A stretch of DNA of 64,000 bases from Advenella incenata (GTDB taxonomy: Bacteria; Pseudomonadota; Gammaproteobacteria; Burkholderiales; Burkholderiaceae_B), in NCBI RefSeq assembly GCF_004217095.1, contig NZ_SHKO01000001.1, forward strand, positions 1,848,234 to 1,912,233, written 5' to 3'. Positions 62,402-64,000 of the stretch are shown piece by piece (within the stretch, counting starts at the first letter, position 1; each line of letters opens with the position of its first letter). The position numbers and the translations under genes were made by a program. Below the pieces are notes generated by a model. That model saw nothing but the letters and a program-made list of their open reading frames with translations. It searched no databases and had not been told where the DNA came from.

Positions 62402-62842
62402 ATGGATTCTGACGCTTTTCGACTCGAAAAAACGCTGACCTATCAGCTGCATCAGTTATCCAAACTGATCGATCGGCGTGTCGACTACTCAGATATTCAA
62501 CGCATCTCCCTGAATGCCGGGGAAGGGCGCACGATTGCGGTCCTGGGCTATTACGGCACCCTGTCCGTGATTCAGCTGGCCCGGCTGGCTAATCTGGACA
62601 AGAGCCAGGCAAGCAGGGCAGTCGTGTCGCTGGTTGAAAAAGGCATTATAGAAAAACGCAGCGACAGCCGGGACGCAAGAGCATTTGAACTGTTTTTGAC
62701 CCCGGCCGGGCAGTTGGTTTATACGGATATCGTAGACCTGATTGTCCAGCGCAACGACGTTGCGCTCAAATCCCTCACGCCTCGCGAAAAACAGACTTTA
62801 TTCGGCCTGTTTGGCAAAATCCACCAGAATCTGACTGATTAA
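62402..62842 (+). CDS. MarR family transcriptional regulator
   Basis: A 146-residue winged-helix repressor. The recognition region is LSVIQLARLANLDKSQASRAVVSLVEKGIIEKR, followed by the wing DSRDARAFELFLTPAG. A GGAGG site precedes it. It starts 14 bases after accD and lies upstream of a monooxygenase, its probable target; the aromatic ligand is a guess. Confidence 0.88.
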   Translation: MDSDAFRLEKTLTYQLHQLSKLIDRRVDYSDIQRISLNAGEGRTIAVLGYYGTLSVIQLARLANLDKSQASRAVVSLVEKGIIEKRSDSRDARAFELFLTPAGQLVYTDIVDLIVQRNDVALKSLTPREKQTLFGLFGKIHQNLTD

Positions 62843-62916
62843 CCGGGTGCTTGGGCGCAATGATTAACTTGCGCACGCAGCCGCCGTGTCACGGGTAAAT
62901 ACCCATATCCGCATGC

Positions 62917-62945
62917 TTGAATTTAGTTGATTTTTCAATTAAACT
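62917..62945 (+). promoter_or_regulatory. Possible promoter of the FAD monooxygenase
   Basis: TTGAAT (62917-62922) and TAAACT (62940-62945), 17 bases apart, each match four of six consensus positions. A small dyad TTGA-TTTT-TCAA lies in the spacer, where a MarR-type repressor could bind. Confidence 0.35.
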
Positions 62946-63007
62946 GCAAAAAAATTAATGCCGCAGCACTTGCGCCATTTCAGGATAACAGCGTCAGGAG
63001 ACTTCTT

Positions 63008-64000
63008 ATGCATCAGCCCTTGCGGCAGCCGCGCGCCTCTCTATATCATCCTTACACCGTCTATGCTCCATATCACCCCGGAGCAGGCCAGGACACCACA
63101 GCGCCGGTGACCATTGTAGGCGGCGGGCCCATCGGGCTGGTTACCGCACTCATTCTGGCTCGCCATGGCATCCGTTCAAACGTACTGATATCGGAATGTC
63201 AGGTGACCGAGGGCAGCCGGGCCATTGTTTTTACCAAACGCTCAATGGAAATCCTGGATTTTGCCGGGGTCGCAACACGCGTCATGAGCAAAGCGCTGCC
63301 CTGGACCAGCGGCAACTCGTACTATAAAGGGGAGCGAGTATTTCGCATGGAAACGCCGGTCGACGATAACGACCGTTTCGCGCCACTGAATAATCTACAG
63401 CAAAATTGGCTGGAAACGTATCTGGTTGAAGCCGCACAGGCGCAGCCCCTGATCCGCTTGTGCTGGGGGAATCGGCTCACTTCTTTTACCCAGGACGACT
63501 CAGGTGTTGCTCTGGTCGTTGATACACCGGAAGGCGAATATACCTGCCGCACCCACTGGCTGGTCGCTGCCGATGGCGCGCGTTCGACGGTGCGACAGCA
63601 ACTGGGACTGGCCCTGGAAGGCGACAGTTACGAAGGCCGGTTTGTTATTGTGGATATTCGAATTGATCTGGATCTGCCTACGGAGCGACTGGCATTCTTT
63701 TCACCCGACTGGAATCCTGGCAATACCATTCTGATGCATAAAGAGCCGGACAATATCTGGCGTTTTGATTATCAGCTGGCTGCCGACGTTAGCAGCGAAG
63801 AAGCGCTGAAACCCGAGAATCTGGCGGCAGCGGTCAATGCGCAACTGCAGATGATGGGATACCAGGATAAAGACTGGGAAATGGACTGGGCTTCGGTCTA
63901 TTCGGCGCGTGCGCTTACCCTGCCTGACTATGTGCATCAAAGAGTCATGTTTGTGGGGGATGCGGCTCATTTGCTTCCTATCTTTGGCGTAAGGGGCGCC
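63008..64000 (+). CDS. FAD-dependent monooxygenase, cut by the right edge
   Basis: 331 residues of a flavoprotein aromatic hydroxylase are visible (MhpA/PheA-like group); the 3' end is outside the window. The FAD-binding VTIVGGGPIGLVTALILARHG starts near residue 35 after an unusually long N-terminal extension. The middle motif LVAADGARSTVRQQLG and the late FVGDAAHLLPIFGVRGA are intact. GGAG lies seven bases before the ATG. The likely substrate is a hydroxylated aromatic, unknown here. Confidence 0.88.
   Translation, partial: MHQPLRQPRASLYHPYTVYAPYHPGAGQDTTAPVTIVGGGPIGLVTALILARHGIRSNVLISECQVTEGSRAIVFTKRSMEILDFAGVATRVMSKALPWTSGNSYYKGERVFRMETPVDDNDRFAPLNNLQQNWLETYLVEAAQAQPLIRLCWGNRLTSFTQDDSGVALVVDTPEGEYTCRTHWLVAADGARSTVRQQLGLALEGDSYEGRFVIVDIRIDLDLPTERLAFFSPDWNPGNTILMHKEPDNIWRFDYQLAADVSSEEALKPENLAAAVNAQLQMMGYQDKDWEMDWASVYSARALTLPDYVHQRVMFVGDAAHLLPIFGVRGA

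Overview
The window reads as a gene-dense stretch of chromosome from a betaproteobacterium of the Alcaligenaceae. Bordetella-like and especially Advenella-like protein sequences and gene order suggest this; the genus is an inference from memory. Supporting marks are a Bordetella-type porin, a complete nuoA-N operon followed by a DUF2818 membrane protein, the smc-zipA-ligA cluster, the Par27-type parvulin next to bolA-yciB-msrB, and an intracellular PHB depolymerase. No tRNA, rRNA, CRISPR array, insertion sequence or prophage was recognised, so most of this is core genome.

Layout. 1-1850: a highly expressed porin with a long regulated leader (a perfect FNR-type box and another inverted repeat) and a strong terminator. 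1850-2476: noncoding. 2477-17620: the 14 complex I genes plus DUF2818, all on +, ending at a strong terminator. 17621-17961: convergent gap with 33-bp tandem repeats. 17962-25432 (- strand): mfd, serB, a frameshifted VOC gene, a cNMP/CBS/DUF294 protein and a DnaQ-like exonuclease. 25645-26991 (+): ispD and ispF (isoprenoid precursors). 27107-30545 (-): ahpD, ahpC, and the envZ/ompR two-component pair. 30959-33420 (+): a TsaB-RimI fusion and a family-4-like uracil-DNA glycosylase. 33766-35079 (-): lplT. 35655-42360 (+): smc, zipA, ligA. 42754-44843 (-): parvulin, bolA, yciB, msrB. 45146-49984 (+): a branched-chain-amino-acid-type ABC importer with a fused permease-ATPase. 50105-54292 (-): nth, rnfB-like ferredoxin, phaZ, fpr and fdxA. 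54408-56020 (+): pncB and a RidA protein; 56119-56628 (-): a flavodoxin-like protein. 57062-62842 (+): relA, trpB, trpA, accD, marR, then an FAD monooxygenase cut by the right edge.

Functional themes. Respiration dominates (complex I, DUF2818, ferredoxin and ferredoxin reductase, RnfB). Other groups are genome maintenance (mfd, nth, UDG, ligA, smc), peroxide and sulfoxide defence (ahpC, ahpD, msrB), envelope functions (porin, lplT, zipA, yciB, parvulin, ompR/envZ) and carbon or amino-acid stress metabolism (phaZ, relA, trpBA, accD).

No clearly novel multigene system is visible. The items most worth a second look are the FNR-type site before the porin, the altered active-site motif of the uracil-DNA glycosylase, the TsaB-RimI and LivM-LivG fusions, the frameshifted VOC gene, the recurring 14-bp and 33-bp tandem repeats in gene gaps, and the cNMP/CBS/DUF294-exonuclease pair.
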